This document shows positions 9,420 through 18,030 of a stretch of 54,317 nucleotides of DNA, in pieces; positions within the stretch are counted from its first letter, which is position 1, and the number at the start of each line of letters is the position of its first letter. The notes below the pieces were generated by a model that did not search any database, was not told the DNA's origin, and saw nothing but the letters and a program-made list of their open reading frames with translations. Source of the DNA: Pseudomonadota bacterium (lineage in GTDB: Bacteria; Bdellovibrionota; UBA2428); NCBI GenBank assembly GCA_018001635.1, contig JAGNHS010000015.1, positions 1 through 54,317 of the forward strand, read 5' to 3'. The position numbers and the translations under genes are program-made.

Positions 9420-9422
9420 GCA

Positions 9423-10229
9423 TTATTTTAAAAAATCATTTAATAAAAAAGTGAGTTTTTGCGTTTCAGGTTGAGTGAGATCTTTTATCTCTAAATAAGC
9501 TGAATAAGGCGTTATTACGATTTGAAGAGGCACGAAGTTTGAAAAAAATTGTGCTTCGCTAATCATGGAAATTCGATCTAATGGGAAATAATCAGAGTTG
9601 ATATTAGCAAAGCGATGGTTCCAGTCTGAGACGGTAGGGTTTTGCGAATTCACAGGATAGGGAAAATAACTAAAGGCGATGTCTAAATCTGAGTGCTCCT
9701 TCCAGCTTCCGGCAATCGCAGATCCAAACAGCACAAGAGTGGAATTGCTGTAGTTGGGATTGGTTTTTATTTCTCGAAATAAAATTTTAATTTGTTCAAT
9801 TAAAATATCGAATCGTTTGGAATCTCTTTGGCATTTCAAAATCTGGCAAAGTTTTTCGTGATAAAGGCGAAGTGATTCCAGGGGAGATTGATTCTTTGCT
9901 TGTTGAGAGAAAAATTCGTAAGGATTGAGCGCTACATGGAGTGCGAATATGAGTTTTCTTTTGTGCTCATCTTTAACGATGGGTCTTTCTTTTGAGGTTA
10001 AATCCCGAGCGATATCATCGAGAACTTGTTGTTTGTTGGGGGCATCTAGCTTTTGATATCTTTCGGCGTAAAGGCTGGGGTCAAGATTCACCAGGCTTCG
10101 CGATGGGTCTATGAGATTAACAAAGCAGGGTTGGGTGTGGTGATGGGCGTTTAAAGTAAGGCAGAAGGCTAAGTTCACGATTAAACTAACTAAAAAACTA
10201 AGAATTGACTCCGCCTTCACCGTTTTCAC
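9423..10229 (-). CDS. Nucleotidyltransferase-domain protein with N-terminal signal-like segment
   Basis: The C-terminal half has the DNA-polymerase-beta/MNT nucleotidyltransferase signature: Leu-Phe-Gly-Ser, then Asp-Leu-Asp nine residues after the second Gly. These are the nucleotide-binding Gly-Ser and the first two metal aspartates. A third acidic metal ligand is not obvious. No ATG lies between the upstream repeat and the domain. A GTG at 10229 (or 10220, with GGTGA upstream) gives a short basic N-terminus followed by about 18 hydrophobic residues ending in Leu-Asn-Ala, which looks like a signal peptide or anchor. Reading further upstream would translate the end of the palindromic repeat, so that extension is probably artefactual. 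An exported nucleotidyltransferase is unusual. It converges on the STAS gene with a 3 bp gap. Confidence 0.7.
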   Translation of the reverse strand: MKTVKAESILSFLVSLIVNLAFCLTLNAHHHTQPCFVNLIDPSRSLVNLDPSLYAERYQKLDAPNKQQVLDDIARDLTSKERPIVKDEHKRKLIFALHVALNPYEFFSQQAKNQSPLESLRLYHEKLCQILKCQRDSKRFDILIEQIKILFREIKTNPNYSNSTLVLFGSAIAGSWKEHSDLDIAFSYFPYPVNSQNPTVSDWNHRFANINSDYFPLDRISMISEAQFFSNFVPLQIVITPYSAYLEIKDLTQPETQKLTFLLNDFLK

Positions 10230-10279
10230 CGTTGCTGATTTAGCGACTTCCCATTCTTGAGTCGATAGTGCTTGAATCG

Positions 10280-10467
10280 ATTGTGCGCTAAGAAACGGGC
10301 CTGGCATATTACAGCCAAAATTTATTAGTAGCTTTAAAATCAATAACTAGAGCATCTTGGGGTGAGCGAAGGGGCAAAGCCCCGAGCTTCAGGGGTCGCC
10401 CAAGCCGCTCTAGTTACTGATTTTAAAGGTATGTATAGATTTCCAGGCCCGTTTCTTAGCGCACAAT
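10280..10467. repeat. 188 bp palindromic intergenic repeat, copy 1
   Basis: The element has perfect 25 bp terminal inverted repeats (10280-10304 and 10443-10467), starting attgtgcgctaagaaacggg. Inside lies a second pair of arms (10332-10353 and 10407-10428) with one mismatch and an unpaired outer end. At the centre CTTGGGG/CCCAAG enclose a small GGGGC-AAA-GCCCC hairpin. It lies between the divergent nucleotidyltransferase and secreted-paralog genes. Full relatives are at 45923 and 54031. No transposase is present and no target duplication is obvious, so it resembles a MITE or a large REP/BIME-like element. Confidence 0.95.
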
Positions 10468-10533
10468 TGCTTGGATTAGTGGGCTAAAGTTATTGATGCA
10501 ACGCGTAACGTGGTGTAGGTCTAAGCCCTGGAA

Positions 10534-12282
10534 ATGGCTATAGGCTCAAAGTTTCAAATTTTTCTTATCGCCGTGTGTGCATTTAATTTAAGCACCCATG
10601 CAGAAGATGCTGCTAGTTCGTCATGCGATGAAGCTTTGCTTCTTAGTGGGAGCGCTTCAGTGCTTGCCTCCAATTTAACTTTGTCTTTTGGGCAGGCGAG
10701 CTCTCCATTGAGAGAAGGGGAACAAGCTGCGTTTGCCACTTATGTGAAAAATGAAAAGATATTTAATTCACCTCTTTTAGCGACGGCGATAGCGTGGGAA
10801 CTCAAGGGCGGAGTTTATAGTGTCGGAAAAACTGAAGTTCTCCGAAGATTAAGAATACTACCTGTTTTGAATGATAAAGAACAAATACGAAGTTTAGCTC
10901 AGGGTGCTGCTGTAAAACTTTTAATGCTTTTTCAGGATGAGTTTGATTTTAGGGAAACTCAAGCCGTTGATAAAATGGCTCAAACTTTAGGGGTTAGAAT
11001 CGATGAGTTAAGCGAGATTCTAAAGAATTGGAAATCAGAGGCAGAGTTAGTCGAGAGTTTTGAAAAGCTAATATCGATGGTTGAGTTTCTTTTAGTGCAC
11101 GAAAACCTTCGTTTAGAGGTGAGGATTAAAAAACTTTCAAATATGAGTTTTTATTCATTCAAAACTCGAGCGCTTTTAAAAGGCTCTAACCATTGGGAAA
11201 TATTTTTAGGTTATCGAAATGAGGGGCCGAAGTTAAAGGATAAAGCTCTCTTTTTTGTGTCACGATATTTGGAATTGAATAATTCAATTTGGTTACGATC
11301 TCATGCTTCCAGAATAGAAGGTGCAAGTGAAAGTGAATCATTGGCATTGGGTGCCGGAGAGGCTTCGGTATCTTCATCGCATCCCAATGCAAAAGTCGAT
11401 TTTTTGTTTGTGGATGATGGAGAGAATTTGAGGGATGAATATAGAATTCCTCGGATTACACAAGGCCTTAGAGAAAAGTATAAAAGCATTAATTATGAAG
11501 AGCTTCAGAGGTTTCTTTACAACATAAGAGCAAATTTTTTGAATTATTCTCGTGGATATGCGTTGAGTTACAAAAGCTCACTGGACAGGGCGGGGAAGAA
11601 TTTGAGTAATTTAGATATATGGAAGATTCCAACGCAAATGGAGTTAATTCATGAGCTGATTTTGAAATTAGATTTAAAATCAGGCATAAGTCATCTTCAG
11701 TTATGTTACGTAAAAAGAAATATTTTAGATTTAACTAAAGACATTTTGCAAAAATGGATTCATTGGTATGGCGATGAAAATACAGCGGAACATCGTGCTG
11801 ATATTTTAAATTTTACTAAACACCTGATGGATGAAAAAATAAAAGAGTATAGGCGTTTAAATCCTAACGATAAGTCTCCAGGCGATTCGTTAAATATGGT
11901 CGCAGTTGATTCTAGTGTTGTTGTTGCTGATGGCGCTGCTCAATTATTATCCGTATCAAAGGAAGCTAAAAGATGGGATGCATTTTTTAGCGATGGATTA
12001 AAGAGTGGGTTAATTCTTAAATCTGAGGGGTCTGGTGTTATTGGCAAACATAAAATTGAGAATGGAAAATATGTTTCGAGTGGCAAAGAGTTTATTGAAG
12101 GAAAAAGTTATGAATTTGAAGAATTGCCTTTTGACTTACAAGAACTCATACAAGGAAACATTACACAGGGTAGTTTAGAGTCTGGTTTATGGAGCTTTTG
12201 GGCCTTTTCAAATATTAAAGATAATGAGTTTACAATTTTTAATAGCCAAGAGGAGCTTTTGGTTAGGATAGTGGCTCCATGA
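10534..12282 (+). CDS. Secreted protein of unknown family, paralog 1
   Basis: The 582-residue protein has an N-terminal signal peptide (hydrophobic to about residue 20, cleavage after Thr-His-Ala likely) and a mature N-terminus CDEALLLS. It shares this with the next gene, together with the run AFATYVKN near residue 67, a helical middle, and a C-terminal module beginning with EGKSYEFEELP and containing a Phe-Trp-Ala-Phe-Ser sequence. I recognise no named domain or catalytic motif. The stop overlaps the start of the paralog by 4 bp (ATGA), so translation is coupled. Ribosome binding sequence is weak. The gene begins 66 bp after the 188 bp palindrome, which may lie in its promoter region. Confidence 0.85.
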   Translation: MAIGSKFQIFLIAVCAFNLSTHAEDAASSSCDEALLLSGSASVLASNLTLSFGQASSPLREGEQAAFATYVKNEKIFNSPLLATAIAWELKGGVYSVGKTEVLRRLRILPVLNDKEQIRSLAQGAAVKLLMLFQDEFDFRETQAVDKMAQTLGVRIDELSEILKNWKSEAELVESFEKLISMVEFLLVHENLRLEVRIKKLSNMSFYSFKTRALLKGSNHWEIFLGYRNEGPKLKDKALFFVSRYLELNNSIWLRSHASRIEGASESESLALGAGEASVSSSHPNAKVDFLFVDDGENLRDEYRIPRITQGLREKYKSINYEELQRFLYNIRANFLNYSRGYALSYKSSLDRAGKNLSNLDIWKIPTQMELIHELILKLDLKSGISHLQLCYVKRNILDLTKDILQKWIHWYGDENTAEHRADILNFTKHLMDEKIKEYRRLNPNDKSPGDSLNMVAVDSSVVVADGAAQLLSVSKEAKRWDAFFSDGLKSGLILKSEGSGVIGKHKIENGKYVSSGKEFIEGKSYEFEELPFDLQELIQGNITQGSLESGLWSFWAFSNIKDNEFTIFNSQEELLVRIVAP

Positions 12283-13976
12283 GAGGATATAAATATTTCG
12301 GATTTATAATGCTCCTATCTCTACTTGAATGTACAACTTTTAATTTAAAAGCTGAAGATCCTCCTTGCGAAGAAGCTTTGGTGCTTTCAACTTCTCCTAG
12401 TGTTTTATTAGATGAATCTCAACTTAACGGGGCAGGAAAAGAAGCCTTTGCTACTTATGTGAAAAATGTAAGGGTATATAATTCTACATTTTTTTCAAAG
12501 GCAATTTTTCTTGGCTTGATGGGATCTTCATTTTGGGTTTCTAAAAATCAAGCTATTGAAAGATTGAAAATGTTACCTTCAATTTCCGATAGTGAAAGCT
12601 TAAAAGCGATATCCACTAGAATTGCTTTAATTTTTTTAGAACTCTTTAATGATGATTTTAAAGTGTCGGACACTTCTAAGTTTGTTGAGATGGCGAAGCT
12701 TTTGGGTGTGGAGCAAAAGGAGCTTCACTTAATTTTATCTAATTGGCGAGCTCAAAATTTCTCTAAAGATTATTTAAATGAGTTAACTTCAATGATTGAG
12801 TATTTGCTAATAAACGAAAGCGATCGCATTGAATTAAGATTGAGAAATCTACCAATATCAATATCGCAAAGTCTATTATACAGAGCTATTCGAAAAAGAA
12901 GCGAAGTTTGGGAAGTCTTGTTGAATCCTAAAGGGCACACTGAAAATGCCGTAGAGTCTGCTCGAAAACAAATCATCAAATCGCTGAAGGGACGTCTCTC
13001 TACGAAGTTAAGAAGTTGCGCTCTACATTATGCAGTCGCGAAAGAAACTTCTCAAACTACGTATTTAATTGAAAACGTTAATATAAAATTACAAAGCTTA
13101 TTTGAAATTCCAGAAGACCATAGACTTAGTTATGATTATATTTTAACTAAAATTTTAAATATCTTAAAAACAGAATATTCAAGCTTTAGTGCTTCTGACA
13201 TTGAATTTATACTTAATGTTATCGAAAATAAAATAAAAGTTCGCTCTTATGCTGGTGCAAACATGTTTTATGAGGCCATGGTGGAAGACAAGATGAGGCA
13301 TAGTTTAATGGTCGCAAATGATATTCCTACTCAATTGGAACTCTTTTATTTGATTCTAAAAAAACTTGATTTTTCAACACTAAAGGACTCAGATGATTTG
13401 AGAAAAATTAGCTTTCATATTTTAAGTTTGTCCTCAGAATTGATTGAATTAGGCCGAGATGGTTTTTTTCAGATTAATATGAATTCTGCGGAAAATAGAG
13501 CCGATATTTTAGATTATATAAAATATTATGTAGAAAAAAGGCAAAAAGATTTCGAAGCTTTTCAAAGAGGATTGGGCTCATTAATAGAAACTAAAATCCA
13601 TAAAAGGCTTCCTTCTGAGGGGCATTCGTTTTCCCCTTCGGATGAACTAGATCGCACAATGGGAGCGCTTAAAGTTGCTGTTGAAAATTGGGTTCCCGCT
13701 GAAAATGATAATGCTTTGAGGGTTTCACCTTTAGGGAAAATTAAAATGGAAGCAGGAAAAGTTATTGAAGGTGAATCTGTATTTGTTGAAGGAGTTTCTT
13801 ATAGCTTTGAAGATTTACCTGCTGAGTTGCAAAAAGCAATTGAAGAAAAGACACAGTCTAAAGATCTTGATTTTAGCTTCTGGGCATTTTCAGAGATGAC
13901 TACTGACAATTTTAAAGTTTTTAGTGCAGACCATGATTTCAATGTGAAATTTAAGCCCATGAATGATTATTATTAA
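12279..13976 (+). CDS. Secreted protein of unknown family, paralog 2
   Basis: The 565 residues have an N-terminal signal sequence and align along their length with the upstream gene product. Shared features are CEEALVLS at the mature start, AFATYVKN, an (I/L)LPxxxD segment, a leucine-rich helical core, and a C-terminal module with EGVSYSFEDLP and a matching Phe-Trp-Ala-Phe-Ser. The two genes therefore arose by tandem duplication and have diverged strongly. The Cys at the mature start is preceded by a stretch that fits a signal peptidase I site better than a lipobox. Function is unknown. The ATG overlaps the stop of paralog 1. It converges on the rhodanese gene with a 2 bp gap. Confidence 0.85.
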   Translation: MRGYKYFGFIMLLSLLECTTFNLKAEDPPCEEALVLSTSPSVLLDESQLNGAGKEAFATYVKNVRVYNSTFFSKAIFLGLMGSSFWVSKNQAIERLKMLPSISDSESLKAISTRIALIFLELFNDDFKVSDTSKFVEMAKLLGVEQKELHLILSNWRAQNFSKDYLNELTSMIEYLLINESDRIELRLRNLPISISQSLLYRAIRKRSEVWEVLLNPKGHTENAVESARKQIIKSLKGRLSTKLRSCALHYAVAKETSQTTYLIENVNIKLQSLFEIPEDHRLSYDYILTKILNILKTEYSSFSASDIEFILNVIENKIKVRSYAGANMFYEAMVEDKMRHSLMVANDIPTQLELFYLILKKLDFSTLKDSDDLRKISFHILSLSSELIELGRDGFFQINMNSAENRADILDYIKYYVEKRQKDFEAFQRGLGSLIETKIHKRLPSEGHSFSPSDELDRTMGALKVAVENWVPAENDNALRVSPLGKIKMEAGKVIEGESVFVEGVSYSFEDLPAELQKAIEEKTQSKDLDFSFWAFSEMTTDNFKVFSADHDFNVKFKPMNDYY

Positions 13977-13978
13977 TC

Positions 13979-14305
13979 CTAGCGATTGTTCCAGGCGATC
14001 ATTCCGCCTTTGAGATTATAAACATCTGTGAATCCCATTTGTTTCGCTGCAAGTGCAGCATTGAGGGATCTCATGCCGCTTCGGCATACAAAAACATAGG
14101 GCTTTTCTTTGGGAAGTTTTTTAAGTTTTTCGTTGAGTTCGGAGCCTAGAGTGCAGAGTATGGCATCTTCAATATGACCCAGTTCGCCTTGCCATTCATC
14201 AGGGCGTCTAACATCGATTAAAGAAACTTGATCAAGATTTTTTGAAACTTCCTCGGCAGAAACTTCAAATATACCTTCGGGATTAAGTTCTTTTTTAATA
14301 AACAT
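13979..14305 (-). CDS. Single-domain rhodanese
   Basis: The 108 residues form one rhodanese domain. It has the strand motif SLIDVRRPDEW, then the active-site loop CRSGMRS with the catalytic persulfide-forming Cys74, and ends with NLKGGMIAWN, the usual C-terminal signature. Such proteins carry sulfane sulfur between donors and acceptors such as cyanide, thiols or biosynthetic enzymes. No signal peptide is present, so it is cytoplasmic. There is no sulfur-metabolism gene next to it, so its partner is unknown. Confidence 0.9.
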   Translation of the reverse strand: MFIKKELNPEGIFEVSAEEVSKNLDQVSLIDVRRPDEWQGELGHIEDAILCTLGSELNEKLKKLPKEKPYVFVCRSGMRSLNAALAAKQMGFTDVYNLKGGMIAWNNR

Positions 14306-14402
14306 AAGGTGAATATAGTGGCAGCAGCAATTTGAAGCAATAAACGTTAACGCTTTAGATTAAATAGTCTTTAGCGAAAAAAAATCGATTATCGCAGTTT
14401 TT

Positions 14403-16934
14403 TTAGTTATTATCTGGATAGAGTTTATCCTTAAAAAAATATTCATTGGCCATTTTCCAGCCCCACTTTGAAAAGGGATTTCCAGAAACTCCCGTACTCA
14501 TTGTCCATCTAAAATTCTTCATTTGTGGGGTGCTGCAAAATCTCATGACAGCTCCGTATCCTGCTGGGAAATTTAGAGTTTCAGAGGGGGACCAAGAATA
14601 ATGAAATACCCCGGGACTATCCCAGGCTCCTGGAACGGGTCTGGGGGGCCCAAGTAAACTTTCCAACAAAAACTTATTAAAAGGAGGGGGTAATTGTGCA
14701 AAGGGGTGAGCCCAATCCATGTTATGAAAATTGCCCCATTGCCATTTTTTTAAATCCCAGCCAAAATTTTCGCTAAGTCTGGTGAGTGATTCTTCTAGAG
14801 AAGACTTGAGCATGTTTTTAATGTTTTGATGAGTTTCGCTTTCAATAATGTTTATCCACTTTGGATTGTCTAAATATCCACCCATAATCAAATTTTCAGA
14901 AGTACTTCCTTGCATAACTAGATTGTCGGCTGGGTAGCTTCGAGTCCAAGAACCAAAGAGATTTTCAATGTTTTTATTGCCTAAGACTTTTTGTGGAGTC
15001 CATATTTGGAGTTTAAAGTTTTCAAACCATAAAGAGCTCAGTGTGGGTTGCCATGATTCTTTAAGTGCATTTCCGTCCCAGTTCTTTAAATCTCCTAAAA
15101 CGTCGAGGCAATTTTTGCTTTTATCTGCGAATTTTTTGCAGATTTTGTCTGTATCAATATTTTTTAATTGCACTAACCATTTTGTGAGCACTTTAGAGTG
15201 GCGATCTGTTTGAGAATATTCAGGATTAAAAACAAGTTTATCTTTTTGATTGAGAATTCCGTTCACACGGGTGGGCGGAATCCAGTCGTCTCCAAGTTTA
15301 GAGTTGAGACTGTTGTCGGAAAAGATGGCTTGATTGGCTGTGGCCATTAAAAAACTTGAACCGTCGTAGGATTTTTCAAAGTAGGGCCGTTCTTTTGCTT
15401 CAGATATTGTTCTCAGAGAAACTTTGTTTTCTGGTAGAGGAATGTAGTCTACGCTGCGACTTCTAGAGAAAATATTGCCAGTTAAAATATGTCCAAACAT
15501 ATTTTTGGGACCTTGGTTTTCTATCCAAGTGAAATTGACGCTTGGAAATTGCCAATGATTGTTAAAGTCATTTTTGAGATTTTCCGGACCCAAGATGTTT
15601 CGATTTAGAAAAAACTCTAACGGACTTTTTGAAAATCGAGCTCCAATCCAATCGAGTGCTAGAGCTTCCTTAATTTCAAAACCAAAGAGTTCTAAAAAGG
15701 AATCCACTCTAGGGCCATAAGCGGTCCATTCTTCAGTTATTTTTATTTCACTTGTTGTGCCTTCTAAAAGATTGTTGATTTTATAATTTTCTTCACGTTT
15801 CTTTGAGTTGTTTAAAGAGGATGGAGAAAGTTTAATGAGGTCTTGGGTGTCAGCAAATCCAGCTAGGGTTATGCCCCATGTGAGTGAATTATTTTTTGGA
15901 ATATTATGAACTTCTCCAATGACGAGTATGGGTGAAGCGGAGAGCATATAGCCTTTGGCTTTAACAAGATTGGGGATTTCGTAGGATATTGGAAAAAAGG
16001 GGGCGGGCCAAGTGAATCTGAGATGGGTGTCGTTGCAAAGAGTGGGGGCAGTTTTAGCTCTGGGGTCGGCGACAATCCATGCGTTGGAAGCCCCGAGCTC
16101 GTCAGCACCGAGAAGTGACTCAAGTGGATTAAAGTTGAGTGTTGATGCTGTTGTGATGTCTTGTTTTTTTTCTAGCTTTACTGTGCTGTAAGTATTTTTT
16201 GCGGATTGGGAGTCTTCCCATGTGTTTGGACCAAGCGCTGAAAGTTTCTTGATATTGCTTTTGACTGAATCTTGATTATAAAGAACGCCTTCCTTGGACT
16301 GATTTTTAATAGAAAGAGCATCTGCCAGTTTTTTTCCCAGTTGAGCTTGCATGGCGAGGTAACGAGTTTCGTTGTGAACGTCGAAGGAGTGTTCCCAGGC
16401 ATGAAGTCTTGAGATAGCTACAATTTGCCAAGCTTCCCATCGAGTAAGATCTTTGCGTTCAATCTGAAACAATTTATATTCAACAGGAGTTGTTTGCTGA
16501 GTTTGGTCTAACCAATAATTGCGGCCATCAACGTAGGCTTGCGATGCGGCTTTAACGATAGAGTTGTTGGGAATTTTATCCCATTCTTCTCGGCTATGTT
16601 TAGCAAAAGCTCTCATGAGCCGATCTTTGGGGAGTGCTTTTTCTCCAAACCATTCTGTAAGCTGACCGAGGGCATAGTGACGATAAAGTTCAGTTTGGAA
16701 TTCTCTATCGTGAGCCTGTAAATAGCCAAAAGCAAACCAAAGTGATTCTTGGTTATCGCTTTTGATGTGCCAAACACCGATTTCATTTCGTTTAGCTTCA
16801 AAAGAAAACTTTTCGTTTTGAACTTTAACTTCGCTGATGTCTTCAGACCAAGTTTTTTTTAGGTATAGGCCGAAGAGCCAAAAACTCACAAAACCGGTCA
16901 TAAAAATTAAAAATATGATTCTAAATATTTTCAC
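14403..16934 (-). CDS. Penicillin acylase family (Ntn-hydrolase) protein
   Basis: This is an 843-residue protein of the penicillin amidase/acyl-homoserine-lactone acylase family. These are made as one chain and self-cleave before a Ser that becomes the N-terminal nucleophile. Here the site is Gly-Ala-Ser-Asn-Ala-Trp with Ser283 as candidate nucleophile, followed by the family's NDTHLRF. The N-terminus has a hydrophobic helix (about 5-24), so the protein is periplasmic or membrane anchored. The upstream alpha-like region contains FGYLQAHDREFQ, also typical. Substrate could be a beta-lactam, a quorum signal, or another amide and cannot be read from sequence. It is preceded on its strand by the 110 bp palindrome and the TonB-like gene. 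Confidence 0.9.
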   Translation of the reverse strand: MKIFRIIFLIFMTGFVSFWLFGLYLKKTWSEDISEVKVQNEKFSFEAKRNEIGVWHIKSDNQESLWFAFGYLQAHDREFQTELYRHYALGQLTEWFGEKALPKDRLMRAFAKHSREEWDKIPNNSIVKAASQAYVDGRNYWLDQTQQTTPVEYKLFQIERKDLTRWEAWQIVAISRLHAWEHSFDVHNETRYLAMQAQLGKKLADALSIKNQSKEGVLYNQDSVKSNIKKLSALGPNTWEDSQSAKNTYSTVKLEKKQDITTASTLNFNPLESLLGADELGASNAWIVADPRAKTAPTLCNDTHLRFTWPAPFFPISYEIPNLVKAKGYMLSASPILVIGEVHNIPKNNSLTWGITLAGFADTQDLIKLSPSSLNNSKKREENYKINNLLEGTTSEIKITEEWTAYGPRVDSFLELFGFEIKEALALDWIGARFSKSPLEFFLNRNILGPENLKNDFNNHWQFPSVNFTWIENQGPKNMFGHILTGNIFSRSRSVDYIPLPENKVSLRTISEAKERPYFEKSYDGSSFLMATANQAIFSDNSLNSKLGDDWIPPTRVNGILNQKDKLVFNPEYSQTDRHSKVLTKWLVQLKNIDTDKICKKFADKSKNCLDVLGDLKNWDGNALKESWQPTLSSLWFENFKLQIWTPQKVLGNKNIENLFGSWTRSYPADNLVMQGSTSENLIMGGYLDNPKWINIIESETHQNIKNMLKSSLEESLTRLSENFGWDLKKWQWGNFHNMDWAHPFAQLPPPFNKFLLESLLGPPRPVPGAWDSPGVFHYSWSPSETLNFPAGYGAVMRFCSTPQMKNFRWTMSTGVSGNPFSKWGWKMANEYFFKDKLYPDNN

Positions 16935-16966
16935 AGATTGCTTATAGAATTTCTAAATCTCCTTTG

Positions 16967-17076
16967 AAAGGCGCCTAGCGACTTTTTACCATCGCCCCCC
17001 ACCTTTGTTGCTTGTTTTATTGGATTTGAAGCTAAAAGGGTGGGGGGCGACTGTAAAAAGTCGCTAGGCGCCTTTT
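16967..17076. repeat. 110 bp intergenic palindrome
   Basis: Arms 16967-17006 and 17035-17076 are inverted copies with a few mismatches. Each holds a GGCGCC core, the run CTAGCGACTTTTTAC, and a C6-G6 rich block. The loop is about 28 bp. It lies between the TonB-like gene stop (17086) and the acylase start (16934), both read on the minus strand. A terminator stem this long (about 40 bp) and lacking a following U run would be atypical. It does not share arms with the 188 bp family. Confidence 0.9.
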
Positions 17077-17085
17077 AGAAATGTT

Positions 17086-18030
17086 TTAGAAATGACGAGG
17101 TAGTTTTTCGGGGGGTTGAAAGCGGACTTGGAGATTTTGCTTCTGAAGTTCTATAATAAATTGCAATTTTATTTCGTAGAGTCCATCTTTGTTGAGTAAA
17201 TCAGCGGGTGGATTGTTGATGACTGGAATATCAAACAATGAAGCTACTGCAGCTTCATCAAATTCAGAGATTCCTGAACTTTTTAAAACATAAACTTTTT
17301 TAACCAAACCATCCTTGCCCACTAAAAACGATGTGCTTGTAACAAAATAGTCCTTGGCGCCCAACTGTGGTTTTTTTTGAAGAGCTTTGCGCACTCGGGG
17401 GTCCCATGAGGGTAGAACTTGATAACGGAATCGATTGTAAAAAGATGAATAAAGGTATTCATCGGTGTTGAGAATCGTTTGTGGACCAATGGCAATATTT
17501 TTATCGAGAGAGTCCATGCTCCCAAAGGGAAGATTATTTTTTAGTAAATTATCTCCTCGTTCTACTTGGCCAGAACTAGTTTTAAATGTCATGACTTCGT
17601 TGTTGGTATTTTTTAACCTATTGTTTTTTGCGTTCTTCTTATTATTCACAGCTGCTTCGGACGATGATGCAATCATAGGTATTGAGTAAATAGAGCCAGT
17701 TTGTGCGGCCCTATATTCTTTCTCAACGCGATTTTTTTTTTCGCTGACGAGTAAAGTTTTTTTAAAATTTTCAACTTGTTTATTGGTGTATGCACTTTCA
17801 ACAACTTGTTTAGAATTATTGAAAAGTTGCTCGTAGTCATTTTGTGAGAGTAATTGGGTTTCTACGATAGAGCTTTTGAGAGGGTTTTCGGCTTCGAAGC
17901 TTTTAGGGAAAAACCAAGAAGATTTGTAAAGTAGAAATCCTAAAATCCCCATGTGTGTAGAGAGAGATAGTAAAACTCCTAGGGAAATGGACTTAAGAAA
18001 TCGCTTTTGTTTTTTCTTAAGTTTTTTCAT
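17086..18030 (-). CDS. TonB-like energy transducer
   Basis: The 314 residues comprise a basic N-terminus, one transmembrane helix (about 14-36), a polar low-complexity periplasmic linker, and a C-terminal domain (about 210-300) with the TonB-C features: a FLVGKDGLVKKVYVLKSSG strand-turn and an EFDEAAVASL helix. TonB proteins pass proton-motive energy from ExbB/ExbD to outer membrane receptors. ExbBD genes are not in the window. The linker is not strongly Pro/Lys rich, so it is a divergent member; TolA-like function is an alternative. Its start overlaps the end of truA by 14 bp, so it is cotranscribed with truA and asd. Confidence 0.82.
   Translation of the reverse strand: MKKLKKKQKRFLKSISLGVLLSLSTHMGILGFLLYKSSWFFPKSFEAENPLKSSIVETQLLSQNDYEQLFNNSKQVVESAYTNKQVENFKKTLLVSEKKNRVEKEYRAAQTGSIYSIPMIASSSEAAVNNKKNAKNNRLKNTNNEVMTFKTSSGQVERGDNLLKNNLPFGSMDSLDKNIAIGPQTILNTDEYLYSSFYNRFRYQVLPSWDPRVRKALQKKPQLGAKDYFVTSTSFLVGKDGLVKKVYVLKSSGISEFDEAAVASLFDIPVINNPPADLLNKDGLYEIKLQFIIELQKQNLQVRFQPPEKLPRHF

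Noticed and set aside
9405-9475. Bidirectional terminator between the STAS and nucleotidyltransferase genes
   Set aside because: ACTCA/TGAGT arms are short and separated by a long AT-rich loop; too weak to call.
10280-10467. Integron attC site
   Set aside because: No RYYYAAC/GTTRRRY core sites or integrase; copies do not flank gene cassettes.
16967-17076. Rho-independent terminator of the TonB-like gene
   Set aside because: The stem is about 40 bp and no U run follows on either strand in the right place; ordinary terminators are far shorter.
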